This document shows, one piece after another, positions 1 through 8,332 of a DNA stretch of 64,000 nt. The position numbers were made by a program, and so were the translations under genes. Where the stretch lies: the NCBI RefSeq assembly GCF_004366595.1, contig NZ_SORE01000013.1, positions 150,803 to 214,802 of the forward strand, in the 5' to 3' direction. This stretch comes from Paraburkholderia rhizosphaerae (GTDB lineage Bacteria > Pseudomonadota > Gammaproteobacteria > Burkholderiales > Burkholderiaceae). Each line of letters begins with the position of its first letter. The stretch's first letter is position 1. A model generated the notes under the pieces. It saw only the letters and a program-made list of their open reading frames with translations. It did no database searches and had not been told where the DNA came from.

Positions 1-945
1 CAGATACAAGCTGTATGAAATCTGCCCGAGAAATGCGATCGGCTTCGCCTCCAGCACCGCGGTAAAAGTCGACGACACAAGCGACGTGCAGATCAATCCC
101 GCCGCACCCGCGGTCACGAACCAGTCGAACAGAAACTGGCCGACCGCGCCGGACGTCAGCGACAACACCGAGCGCGACACGAAGTACAACACTGCGGACG
201 CGCCGAGGACCATACGCATCCGCCCGTCCTTCATCAGCCACTGGCGCCACCCCGCACGATGCACCGCAAGCGCCGCGCCGACGATAAAGATGCCGAGGTA
301 GTGCAGCGTCATCGCCCAGTCGCCGTCGAAATTCGCACTATTCGGATCATCCCCTTCCAGCAGCACCAGCACAAACGACAACAGCGAAATGCCGATGCCC
401 GCACTCACCGCGGCGCGCCCCGAAACGCGCGCGACCCAATAAGCGACCAGCGGCATCACCAGGGAAATGCGCAACTCGTAAATCAGCGACCAGATGACCG
501 GAATCATCTGCCCGGCTTTATACCGCCCGATAAACAGCAAATGGTCGGCGATCTCGGTGCCGGTAAACGGACCGCTCCACACGCCGTCGGCCCAGTCTCC
601 GGCCCATCGTATCGGCTTCACATCGATCGCATCGACGATCCAGAAAGTCGCGACCAGCACGACCAGATACGGCAAATAAATCCGGCAAATCCGTTTGATC
701 AGAAAATCCTTATATGAAATGCCGCGGCTTGAACGTAATTGCAATGTCAAAACGAAACCACTCAGTATAAAAAAGAGAATAACTGCTTCATGCCCGAGCG
801 CGACTACACGTAAAGGCGACCGGGGAATCCACGCGAGAGGACCGATCAGGACAAAATGACTAATCACTACCATCAGCGCCGCGACGCCGCGTAACGCATC
901 GAGCTGATGATAATGCTGACTATTTGAACGGCTCATTTCTTTCAT
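1..945 (-). CDS. Acyltransferase 3 family membrane protein (3' end cut by window)
   Basis: I translated this gene by hand from the ATG at 945; it runs off the left edge with about 315 codons visible. The N-terminus carries the family signature LDALRGVAALMVVISHF (residues 15-31, with the conserved Arg19 and His30). Many hydrophobic membrane segments follow, and the last visible residues read FLGQISYSLYL, typical of the C-terminal half of acyltransferase 3 (OafA/NodX type) proteins. The family moves acyl groups onto surface polysaccharide or lipid head groups at the inner membrane. The substrate cannot be told from sequence. A second in-frame ATG (residue 4) with GGA about eight bases upstream is an equally likely start. 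No polysaccharide genes are visible beside it. Confidence 0.88.
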   Translation of the reverse strand, partial: MKEMSRSNSQHYHQLDALRGVAALMVVISHFVLIGPLAWIPRSPLRVVALGHEAVILFFILSGFVLTLQLRSSRGISYKDFLIKRICRIYLPYLVVLVATFWIVDAIDVKPIRWAGDWADGVWSGPFTGTEIADHLLFIGRYKAGQMIPVIWSLIYELRISLVMPLVAYWVARVSGRAAVSAGIGISLLSFVLVLLEGDDPNSANFDGDWAMTLHYLGIFIVGAALAVHRAGWRQWLMKDGRMRMVLGASAVLYFVSRSVLSLTSGAVGQFLFDWFVTAGAAGLICTSLVSSTFTAVLEAKPIAFLGQISYSLYL

Positions 946-1425
946 CCGATAGATACCCCGCGGCGTAGAACAGGCGCGCAAAAAGGCGCGCAAAGGAGCG
1001 CGCCGGCGGATAGGGGGTCTGGATCTCGCACCTACGCAAGGTGGCCAGTAAAGATATGTTTAATTGATCAGACGGTAGACGTGAAGATCTGTATAACTTT
1101 CTAATACTTTTACTTATTTATCTTTTTGTCGGCGCGAATTGGCACGACGAGGCGCGCTTTTTGCGGCGCTTACCGGTTACGCGCGAAATCTCATACGGGC
1201 CGGTAGCATTGGCCGATAAATCCGTTGTGAAACATTTGAAAAGAGCCGTGAAACATCGGGGTATCGCCGGATAAGATATCCGCAGATTAAATATTTCCGA
1301 ATTAATTTTCTCTTTTGGGTCATGCGCGACTTCGCGCATCACGCAAGCTCTGCGCTTGCCGATGCGCGATATCAGGACTGCCCATGCACGTGATGCAAAC
1401 AGGCGTCGGATCGGTCGATGTCCGA
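946..1425. other. Intergenic region, 480 bp, relatively AT-rich
   Basis: This lies between the acyltransferase start and the ureohydrolase stop. The stretch around 1050-1130 is clearly richer in A/T than its surroundings and probably holds the acyltransferase promoter, but I cannot point to convincing -35/-10 boxes. A 73-codon open frame on the minus strand (about 1118-1339) has no ribosome binding site or recognisable product and I do not call it. Confidence 0.5.
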
Positions 1426-2421
1426 TCAATGCCCTCTTGCAGCGCGGTACTCGACGCCCGGCAGCACGCACAGCAGCTCGAACGCGAGGTTCGCGCCGAG
1501 CAGCGCGGTCGTGCCGAACGGATCGTAAGGTGGCGCCACTTCGACGAGATCGGCGCCGACCACATTCAATCCGCGTGCGCCCCGGATAATCTCCAGCGCT
1601 TGCGGCACCGTCAGCCCCGCGATCTCCGGCGTGCCCGTGCCGGGCGCAAAGGCCGGATCGATTCCGTCGATATCGAAGGTGATGTACACCGGCGTATCGC
1701 CGATCCGTTCGCGCACACGCGCCATCAGCGGCGCAAGCGACTGGTTCCAGCACGCCTCGGCCTGCACGACTTCGAACCCCTGGTCGCGGCACCAGTCGAA
1801 GTCTTCCGCTGCGTAGCCGGTGCCGCGCAAACCGATCTGCACGACCCGCTCGCAGTCGAGCAGCCCCTCTTCCACCGCACGCCTGAACGGCGTGCCGTGC
1901 GCGATCTTTTCGCCCATCATCGTGTCGTTGACGTCCGCGTGCGCGTCGACGTGGATCAGCGCGACCTTGCCGTGCCGGCGATGGATCGCGCGCAGGATCG
2001 GCAGCGCGATCGTATGGTCGCCGCCCAGCGTGATCGGCTTCGCGCCGTGCTCGAGTATCTCGTCGTAAGCAGTTTCGATGCGCGCAATCGAATCGTGCAG
2101 ATTGTACGGATTGATCGCGACATCCCCGAGGTCCGCCACGCGCAGCGAGTCGAACGGCGCGGCGCGCGTCGCCATGTTGTAGGGCCGCAGCAGCACCGAC
2201 TCGCTGCGGATCTGCCGCGGACCGAAACGCGCGCCGGTGCGGTTCGACGTGCCCAGATCGAACGGCACGCCGACGAAGCACGCGTCCAGGCCCTTCGGAG
2301 AGCCGGCGTTCGGCAAACGCATCATCGTCGTGATGCCGCCGCAGCGGGGCATTGCATTGCCCGACAGCGGCTGCGGGCGCTCGGCGGACAGGTCCGGGGA
2401 GACGAAGGATGACTTATTCAT
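1426..2421 (-). CDS. Ureohydrolase, agmatinase/guanidino-acid hydrolase type
   Basis: A 331-residue arginase/agmatinase-family enzyme that hydrolyses a guanidino compound to urea and an amine. All metal-ligand motifs of the binuclear Mn centre are present: GGDHT (His136), HVDAHAD (Asp159, His161, Asp163) and FDIDGIDP (Asp250, Asp252). The SNRTGARFGPRQIR segment near residue 60 is the substrate-loop region of agmatinase-like members. It is transcribed divergently from a LysR regulator 158 bp away. That arrangement resembles the guanidinobutyrase and guanidinopropionase loci described in Pseudomonas, so the substrate could be agmatine, 4-guanidinobutyrate or 3-guanidinopropionate; I would not commit to speB. 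The first ATG has a weak GGTGA upstream. Confidence 0.85.
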   Translation of the reverse strand: MNKSSFVSPDLSAERPQPLSGNAMPRCGGITTMMRLPNAGSPKGLDACFVGVPFDLGTSNRTGARFGPRQIRSESVLLRPYNMATRAAPFDSLRVADLGDVAINPYNLHDSIARIETAYDEILEHGAKPITLGGDHTIALPILRAIHRRHGKVALIHVDAHADVNDTMMGEKIAHGTPFRRAVEEGLLDCERVVQIGLRGTGYAAEDFDWCRDQGFEVVQAEACWNQSLAPLMARVRERIGDTPVYITFDIDGIDPAFAPGTGTPEIAGLTVPQALEIIRGARGLNVVGADLVEVAPPYDPFGTTALLGANLAFELLCVLPGVEYRAARGH

Positions 2422-2579
2422 CGTAGTTCACCAATGAAGGGCGGTGAATGGGCCCGGACCGCGTCAGCTCGCCGTGACGGGAAACGGCCGGGAGATTGCC
2501 TATTCTTGTACGCAGTTCGTCAAGATAAAATGCAATCTCAAAAACGTTCACATCGATTGCCATCGATGTATCGCGCCAT
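2422..2579. promoter_or_regulatory. Divergent promoter region between ureohydrolase and LysR genes
   Basis: These 158 bp separate two divergent start codons, the normal place for the operator of a LysR-type regulator controlling its neighbour. The stretch about 2500-2570 is AT-richer than its flanks. I see no operator clear enough to place a T-N11-A box with confidence. Confidence 0.4.
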
Positions 2580-3509
2580 ATGCTGACGCCGCCCGCCCCC
2601 GCCGCGCTGATGACCGATCTCGATTTGCGACTGATCCGCGTATTCCTCGCGATCGTCGACGCTGGCGGCGTGTCGTCGGCGCAAGCGACGCTCAACATCG
2701 GGCAATCGACGATCAGCACCCAACTCGCGACGCTCGAAACGCGCCTCGGCTACCGGCTTTGCGAACGCGGCCGCAGCGGCTTCAACCTGAGCGCGCGCGG
2801 CGAGCAGTTCGCCGACGCAGCGCGCACGCTGCTCGCCGCGGTCGATACGTTTAGCGCGCAGGCACGCAGTGTCGGTCGCAAACTGGTCGGCACGCTCGCG
2901 ATCGGCATGATCGGACACACGCCGATGTCCGCGAGCGCGCGCATCAGCGACGCGATCGCGCGGTTTCGTTTGCGCGACGAATCGGTGCGCTTTGCGATTC
3001 TGATTCGCTCGCCGGGAGAACTCGAGCAGCTGTTGCTGCGCGACCGCATTCAGGTGGGCATCGGCTACTTCTGGCACCGCGTGCCGTCGCTCGAGTACCG
3101 CGAGCTCTTTACCGAAGATCAGTTCGCCTATTGCGCGAAAGGTCATCCGCTGTTCGCACGCGCGGGCCGGATAGCACCGGCAGAGGCCGCGCAGCATCCG
3201 TGGGCGTCACGCAGCTACCCGGTGCCCGAGGCCGAGGCCGCGCTGCCGCATAACGTGACGGCCGTCGCCGACAATATGGAAGCGGTCGCGATGCTGGTGC
3301 TGTCGGGCCATCACCTCGGCTTTCTGCCGGGGCACTTCGCCGAACCGTATGTGAAAGAGGGCATGCTCGCCGCGCTCAACCCGGCGAAGATGCGCTACCG
3401 GGTCGCGTTTCAGATGGTGACGCGCACGCGGCAACACCGGACTGAAGTGGTCGATGCGTTTATCGACGATATGAAAGCCGCGCACGCATCGCGCGGCGCG
3501 GCCAGCTGA
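2580..3509 (+). CDS. LysR-family transcriptional regulator
   Basis: A 309-residue LysR-type regulator. The N-terminal winged helix-turn-helix is clear (LRLIRVFLAIVDAGG, then QSTISTQLATLETRLG, then FNLSARGEQF, about residues 15-80), followed by a periplasmic-binding-protein-like effector domain. The gene is divergent from the ureohydrolase and is its likely regulator, probably responding to the guanidino substrate; this is inference from position. The start is uncertain: the ATG at 2580 and the in-frame ATG at 2610 (MTDLDLRLIRVF) both lack a good ribosome binding site, and the second fits usual LysR N-termini better. It converges with lolA, with 24 bp between the stops. Confidence 0.9.
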   Translation: MLTPPAPAALMTDLDLRLIRVFLAIVDAGGVSSAQATLNIGQSTISTQLATLETRLGYRLCERGRSGFNLSARGEQFADAARTLLAAVDTFSAQARSVGRKLVGTLAIGMIGHTPMSASARISDAIARFRLRDESVRFAILIRSPGELEQLLLRDRIQVGIGYFWHRVPSLEYRELFTEDQFAYCAKGHPLFARAGRIAPAEAAQHPWASRSYPVPEAEAALPHNVTAVADNMEAVAMLVLSGHHLGFLPGHFAEPYVKEGMLAALNPAKMRYRVAFQMVTRTRQHRTEVVDAFIDDMKAAHASRGAAS

Positions 3510-3533
3510 GGCTGAATAGCGGCTGAATGGCAA

Positions 3534-4298
3534 TTAGCCGTTGATCACATCGGCGCCCTTGGGCACCGTGAATTTGAACGCGTCGGCGGGCAGCGACGGA
3601 TTCTTCTGGATATTCGAGAACTTCAATAAAGTCACATTTCCGAATACGTCGTGCAGTTCCATCGCTTCCAGATTGCCGTCGCGGAAACCGATGCCGATAC
3701 GCTGGAACTGCGTATCTTTCGATTTCGGCGTCAGTTCGAGCCAGTCGATACCGGCCTTCACGCCCGCATCCTTCAGTGTGAAGTTCTGCTCGAGATCGTT
3801 GCTACCGAACAGGATCGCCGCCGGACTCGCGCCGAGCGCGCCGCCGAGCGCACGCACGGTGACCTGATTCAGGTCCTTGTCGTATACGTACAGCTTGTCG
3901 CCATCGGCCTGCAGCAGCTGCTCGTAGGGCTTCTGGTATTGCCAGATGAACTTGCCGGGCCGCGCGAATGAGAACGTGCCGCTCGATACGGTGTTGCCCT
4001 TCGGCATCTGCGTCGGCTGCGCGTCGCTTGCGCTTTGCGCCTTGCTTGGTGAGCGGATTTCGGTCTGCACGAACTCGCCGCGCGCCGAATGCACTTGCGA
4101 CACGAATTGCCTTAACTGGTCAGTGCCGCTTGCGAACGACGGCGTCGCAACCAGCAATGCCGTGCAAGCCGCGATGCAGCCGATGCCGGCCGATGCGAGA
4201 CGGCGCCAGGATACACGGCACGCAAGCGCGCGCAGCAGGCCGCCGACGTCGCGGAAGTGAACAAAGCGGGCGTTCGGCCCGCCGACGGTGTGCTGCAT
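3534..4298 (-). CDS. lolA: Outer-membrane lipoprotein carrier protein LolA
   Basis: This is the periplasmic chaperone that takes lipoproteins from LolCDE and hands them to LolB. I place the start at 4298 (MQHTVGG..) because a GGAGAGAT box lies two bases upstream; this gives 254 residues, longer than the usual ~205-210. The extra length is an extended N-terminal region before a signal-peptide core ending near ATPSFA. Mature features fit the family: REGFVQT-like segment (ARGEFVQTE), SSGTFSFARPGKFIWQYQKPYEQLL, and C-terminal VFGNVTLLKFSN. It sits 121 bp downstream of ftsK on the same strand, the conserved order in Burkholderiales. Confidence 0.95.
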   Translation of the reverse strand: MQHTVGGPNARFVHFRDVGGLLRALACRVSWRRLASAGIGCIAACTALLVATPSFASGTDQLRQFVSQVHSARGEFVQTEIRSPSKAQSASDAQPTQMPKGNTVSSGTFSFARPGKFIWQYQKPYEQLLQADGDKLYVYDKDLNQVTVRALGGALGASPAAILFGSNDLEQNFTLKDAGVKAGIDWLELTPKSKDTQFQRIGIGFRDGNLEAMELHDVFGNVTLLKFSNIQKNPSLPADAFKFTVPKGADVING

Positions 4299-4419
4299 GG
4301 ATCTCTCCGTGGAATGAGTCTGGAAGCGCGGGCCGAACAGGGGTTCGGCCGGCAAAAATCGGGAGCAACCCGCGAGCTGCCCGGGCGTTATTCGCGCGTC
4401 GCTCGGACCTCAGTGGCGC

Positions 4420-6735
4420 TCAATCGGCCTCACGCGCCGGCACGAGAATTTCACGGTTGCCGTTCGACGACATCGCCGACACGAGCCCCGATTGCTCCAT
4501 CTGTTCAAGTAGCCGGGCCGCGCGGTTGTAGCCGATTCGCAAATGCCGCTGCACCAGCGAAATCGACGCACGGCGATTCTTGATGACGATTTCGACCGCC
4601 TGATCGTAAAGCGGGTCTGCCTCACCACCACCCGCGCCGCCCGCCGCGCCATCGGCCGAACCTTCGTCGCCTTCGCCTGCGACGCCGCCTTCGAGAATGC
4701 CCTCGATATAGTTCGGCTCGCCCTGTTCTTTCAGCTTGTCGACGACGCGATGCACCTCGTCATCGGATACAAACGCGCCGTGCACGCGTATCGGCAAGCC
4801 GGTGCCCGGTGGCAGATAAAGCATATCGCCCATGCCGAGCAGCGACTCGGCGCCCTGCTGGTCGAGAATCGTGCGCGAGTCGATCTTCGACGACACCTGG
4901 AACGCCATCCGCGTCGGCACATTGGCCTTGATCAGCCCGGTAATCACATCAACCGACGGCCGCTGCGTCGCGAGAATCAGGTGAATGCCGGCCGCGCGCG
5001 CCTTCTGCGCGATGCGCGCGATCAGCTCTTCGACCTTCTTGCCGACCACCATCATCAGATCGGCCAGTTCGTCGATCACTACGACGATATGCGGCAAGCG
5101 CGACAGCGGTTCAGGTTCGTCCGGCGTCAGGCTGAACGGATTCGGAATCTTTTCTTCGCGCTTGGCCGCGTCGTCGATCTTGTTGTTGTAGCCGGCCAGA
5201 TTGCGCACACCAAGCTTGCTCATCAGCTTGTAGCGGCGCTCCATCTCGGCGACGGTCCAGTTGAGCGCGTGGCCCGCCTGCCGCATATCGGTGACCACGG
5301 GACACAGCAGATGCGGAATGCCCTCATAGACGCTCATTTCGAGCATCTTCGGATCGATCAGGATCATGCGGACCTGGTCGGCGCTTGCCTTGTACAGCAG
5401 CGACAGGATCATCGCGTTGATGCCGACCGACTTGCCCGAACCGGTCGTGCCCGCGACCAGCAAGTGCGGCATCTTCGCGAGGTCCGCGCATACCGGGTTG
5501 CCGCCGATGTCCTTGCCGAGGCCCATCGTGAGCGGCGACGCGGCATCCGCATAGACGGTCGAGCCGAGAATTTCGGACAGACGCACGGTCTGCCGGCGCT
5601 GGTTCGGCAATTCGAGCGCCATGAAATTCTTGCCCGGAATCGTCTCGACGACGCGAATCGACACCAGCGACAGCGAACGCGCGAGATCTTTCGCAAGGTT
5701 GACGATCTGACTGCCCTTCACGCCGGTCGCCGGTTCAATTTCATAGCGCGTGACGACCGGCCCCGGATACGCGGCGACCACGCTGACATCGACGCCGAAG
5801 TCCTTCAGCTTCTTTTCGATCAGGCGCGACGTGAATTCGAGCGTATCGGCGGAAATGGTTTCCTGCGTCGCGGACGCCTGATCGAGCAGCGCGATTGGCG
5901 GCAGCGTCGAATCGCCGGGCAAATCCGTAAAGAGCGGCACCTGCCGTTCCTTTTCGACACGCACCGATTTTTCCGGCGTGATCACCGGCGGCACGATCGT
6001 GACCGGCTCGTGCTCCTCGATCTTCACGCGGCTTTGCTCGACCTTTCCTTCGCGCTTGACCGCCGCTGCTTCGCCGGCCTTGCGGTCGCGCACTGCTTCG
6101 CGGCGCAGCTTCGCGAGCGTCACCGCGGAAATGATCGACTCGCCGACGCGTTCAGCCACCGACAGCCACGAAAAGCGGAAATACACCGATAACCCGATCG
6201 CGAGCGCGAGCAGCAACGCGAGCGTGCCGCCGGTGAAGCCGAGCGCATGCGACACCGCGCGCGCGACCGCCTCGCCGACCACACCGCCCGGCGCGCGCGG
6301 CAGTTGCACTTTCAGCGACCACATGCGCAATGCTTCGAGACCGTTGCTCGACAGCAGCACGAGCACGAACGCGCCCGCTTCGGCGAGCCATGTATGGTCG
6401 CGCGGCGCGTCTTCGTCGGGTTCTTCGTGCTGCGTGATGCGGCGATAGTTCGCGGAAATACGCCGCGCGATCAGCACGACCCACCAGTAAGCGGAGAGGC
6501 CGAACAGCAGCAGCAGGATGTCGGAAGTCCAGGCGCCGACGCGGCCGGCCCAGTTCGCGATGTGATCGACCTGCGCCGCATGCGTCCAGCTGGGATCGCG
6601 CCGGCTGTAGCTGACGAGGGCCATCAGCAGGAAAACGCCGAGCGCGACCTGCAGAATCCAGCGGATTTCGGTGAAAAGGCGCGACATCCGGTGAGGCAAT
6701 GCCTGCGCATTCGCGGAATAGGTAGCTTTTGCCAT
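4420..6735 (-). CDS. ftsK: DNA translocase FtsK
   Basis: A septum-anchored DNA pump that clears chromosome ends and activates XerCD at dif. The 771 residues comprise an N-terminal domain with about four membrane helices (residues ~25-190), a short charged linker (~200-270, far shorter than in E. coli), the RecA-like motor with Walker A GTTGSGKS (429-436) and Walker B MILIDPKML, and a C-terminal winged-helix gamma domain (about 705-770, SISLVQRHLRIGYNRAARLLEQME) that reads KOPS. AAGGATCA precedes the ATG. Divergent from trxB and followed by lolA. Confidence 0.97.
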   Translation of the reverse strand: MAKATYSANAQALPHRMSRLFTEIRWILQVALGVFLLMALVSYSRRDPSWTHAAQVDHIANWAGRVGAWTSDILLLLFGLSAYWWVVLIARRISANYRRITQHEEPDEDAPRDHTWLAEAGAFVLVLLSSNGLEALRMWSLKVQLPRAPGGVVGEAVARAVSHALGFTGGTLALLLALAIGLSVYFRFSWLSVAERVGESIISAVTLAKLRREAVRDRKAGEAAAVKREGKVEQSRVKIEEHEPVTIVPPVITPEKSVRVEKERQVPLFTDLPGDSTLPPIALLDQASATQETISADTLEFTSRLIEKKLKDFGVDVSVVAAYPGPVVTRYEIEPATGVKGSQIVNLAKDLARSLSLVSIRVVETIPGKNFMALELPNQRRQTVRLSEILGSTVYADAASPLTMGLGKDIGGNPVCADLAKMPHLLVAGTTGSGKSVGINAMILSLLYKASADQVRMILIDPKMLEMSVYEGIPHLLCPVVTDMRQAGHALNWTVAEMERRYKLMSKLGVRNLAGYNNKIDDAAKREEKIPNPFSLTPDEPEPLSRLPHIVVVIDELADLMMVVGKKVEELIARIAQKARAAGIHLILATQRPSVDVITGLIKANVPTRMAFQVSSKIDSRTILDQQGAESLLGMGDMLYLPPGTGLPIRVHGAFVSDDEVHRVVDKLKEQGEPNYIEGILEGGVAGEGDEGSADGAAGGAGGGEADPLYDQAVEIVIKNRRASISLVQRHLRIGYNRAARLLEQMEQSGLVSAMSSNGNREILVPAREAD

Positions 6736-7136
6736 TGATCCTTAGCGTGTGCGACCGGTGCCTGGGCCAACGGCCGCGCCGGTTCGGCGGGCTCCGCGGC
6801 GCGCCGGTCGTTGATCGAGGGCTATTGTAAACGCACTGCTGCGCGCAAGGCTGTAAATGACGGTAACCGACAACACCTGTAGCCGGGTCGAATCGGTTCA
6901 ATGGACAAAACGGCGGGCACCGCGTCGATACCCGTGGCGACAGTGCCGGTGCGTGCGGCGCGCGGCCGCCCGGCAGGCGCGAACGACCACACACGCCTAT
7001 CGGTCCGATCGCAAACCTTGATGAAGCGGCGAAAGGTCGCCGCCTTTATAATGCCGGTCTGACTCCCATCTACAGTGGGACATTGGCTGCACCGGCTTTG
7101 CAACCGCAAGCCGGACGCTTTTTACGGATTTCGATC
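6736..7136. other. Divergent intergenic region between ftsK and trxB, 401 bp
   Basis: This must contain the ftsK and trxB promoters. I see no RNA gene or strong hairpin. An in-frame TTG at 7083 upstream of trxB could add 18 residues, but these look unlike the conserved TrxB N-terminus. Confidence 0.45.
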
Positions 7137-8138
7137 ATGCCAGCAACCTCGACAAAACACGCAAAGGTCCTGATTCTCGGTTCCGGCCCGGCCGGCTACA
7201 CGGCGGCGGTCTATGCGGCACGAGCCAATCTGTCGCCGGTGCTCGTCACGGGTCTCGCGCAAGGCGGGCAGCTGATGACCACCACGGACGTCGAAAACTG
7301 GCCCGCCGATCCGAACGGCGTGCAAGGTCCTGAATTGATGCAGCGTTTCCTCGAACATGCGGAACGCTTCAAGACTGAAATCATCTTCGACCATATCCAC
7401 ACTGCGAAGCTGGACGAAAAACCGATCCGCCTGATTGGCGATTCGGGTGAATACACGTGCGACGCACTGATTATCGCGACCGGCGCGTCCGCGCAGTATC
7501 TCGGGCTGCCCTCCGAGGAACTGTTCATGGGCCGCGGCGTGTCCGCGTGCGCGACCTGCGACGGGTTCTTCTACAAGCAGCAACACGTTGCGGTGGTCGG
7601 CGGAGGCAATACCGCGGTCGAAGAAGCGCTATATCTGGCCGGCATCGCGAAGAAGGTGACAGTTATCCACCGCCGCGACAAATTCCGCGCGGAGCCGATT
7701 CTGATCGACCGCCTGCTCGAAAAGCAAAAGGAAGGCATCGTCGACATCAAATGGAACCATGTGCTCGACGAAGTGAAGGGCAATGAAGGCGGCGTCAACG
7801 CGGTGCGTATCAAACACGCGCAAACCGGCGAGACCACCGATATCGAACTGCAAGGTCTGTTCGTCGCGATCGGCCACAAGCCGAATACGGACATCTTCCA
7901 AGGCCAGCTCGAGATGAAGAACGGCTATATCGTCACGAAGAGCGGGCTGCAGGGCAATGCGACCGCGACGAGCGTGCCGGGTGTGTTCGCCGCCGGCGAC
8001 GTGCAGGACCATATCTATCGCCAGGCGATCACCAGCGCGGGCACCGGCTGTATGGCCGCACTCGATGCGCAACGCTATCTCGAGAGCATTCACGAATCGA
8101 TCGGCGAGCGCGCGATGAGCGCCGAAGCCGAACGTTAA
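7137..8138 (+). CDS. trxB: Thioredoxin reductase
   Basis: A 333-residue low-molecular-weight thioredoxin reductase passing electrons from NADPH through FAD to thioredoxin in the cytoplasm. Visible parts: the FAD dinucleotide fold GSGPAG (15-20), the redox-active CATC (Cys138, Cys141) followed by DGFF, the NADPH fold VGGGNTAVEEA with HRRDKFRAE, and C-terminal GVFAAGDVQDHIYRQAITSAGTGCMAALDA that closes the FAD site. I choose the ATG at 7137 because family members begin just before the KVLILGSG strand. It stands alone and ends at a clear intrinsic terminator. Confidence 0.97.
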   Translation: MPATSTKHAKVLILGSGPAGYTAAVYAARANLSPVLVTGLAQGGQLMTTTDVENWPADPNGVQGPELMQRFLEHAERFKTEIIFDHIHTAKLDEKPIRLIGDSGEYTCDALIIATGASAQYLGLPSEELFMGRGVSACATCDGFFYKQQHVAVVGGGNTAVEEALYLAGIAKKVTVIHRRDKFRAEPILIDRLLEKQKEGIVDIKWNHVLDEVKGNEGGVNAVRIKHAQTGETTDIELQGLFVAIGHKPNTDIFQGQLEMKNGYIVTKSGLQGNATATSVPGVFAAGDVQDHIYRQAITSAGTGCMAALDAQRYLESIHESIGERAMSAEAER

Positions 8139-8182
8139 TCGGAAACGGCGCGGACAGCGCGCCTGTTTTACGCAGCGGTTAC

Positions 8183-8222
8183 GAAGGGCTGTTGCCAGTC
8201 AAATGGCGACAGCCCTTCTTTC
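8183..8222 (+). terminator. Rho-independent terminator after trxB
   Basis: The arm at 8183-8197 (GAAGGGCTGTTGCCA) pairs with 8204-8218 (TGGCGACAGCCCTTC) around a six-base loop with one mismatch, followed by a short T-rich tail. It lies 44 bp after the trxB stop. Confidence 0.85.
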
Positions 8223-8332
8223 ACTTGCGGGCGTCGTACCGCATCGTGTCGTACGGGCGCATATGCGCGTCGCGATAGGCCGATTGCGTGATGTTCGTTT
8301 CGCCATGACATCGCGATTACGCCATCACGCGA

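Noticed and set aside
1118..2281. 387-codon minus-strand frame overlapping the ureohydrolase
   Set aside because: Out of frame with the enzyme whose motifs are complete; the part beyond the enzyme stop has no start signal or known product.
4543..6192. 549-codon plus-strand frame over ftsK
   Set aside because: Shadow of ftsK; composition (Arg, His, Asp-rich, no domain) is that of an antisense frame.
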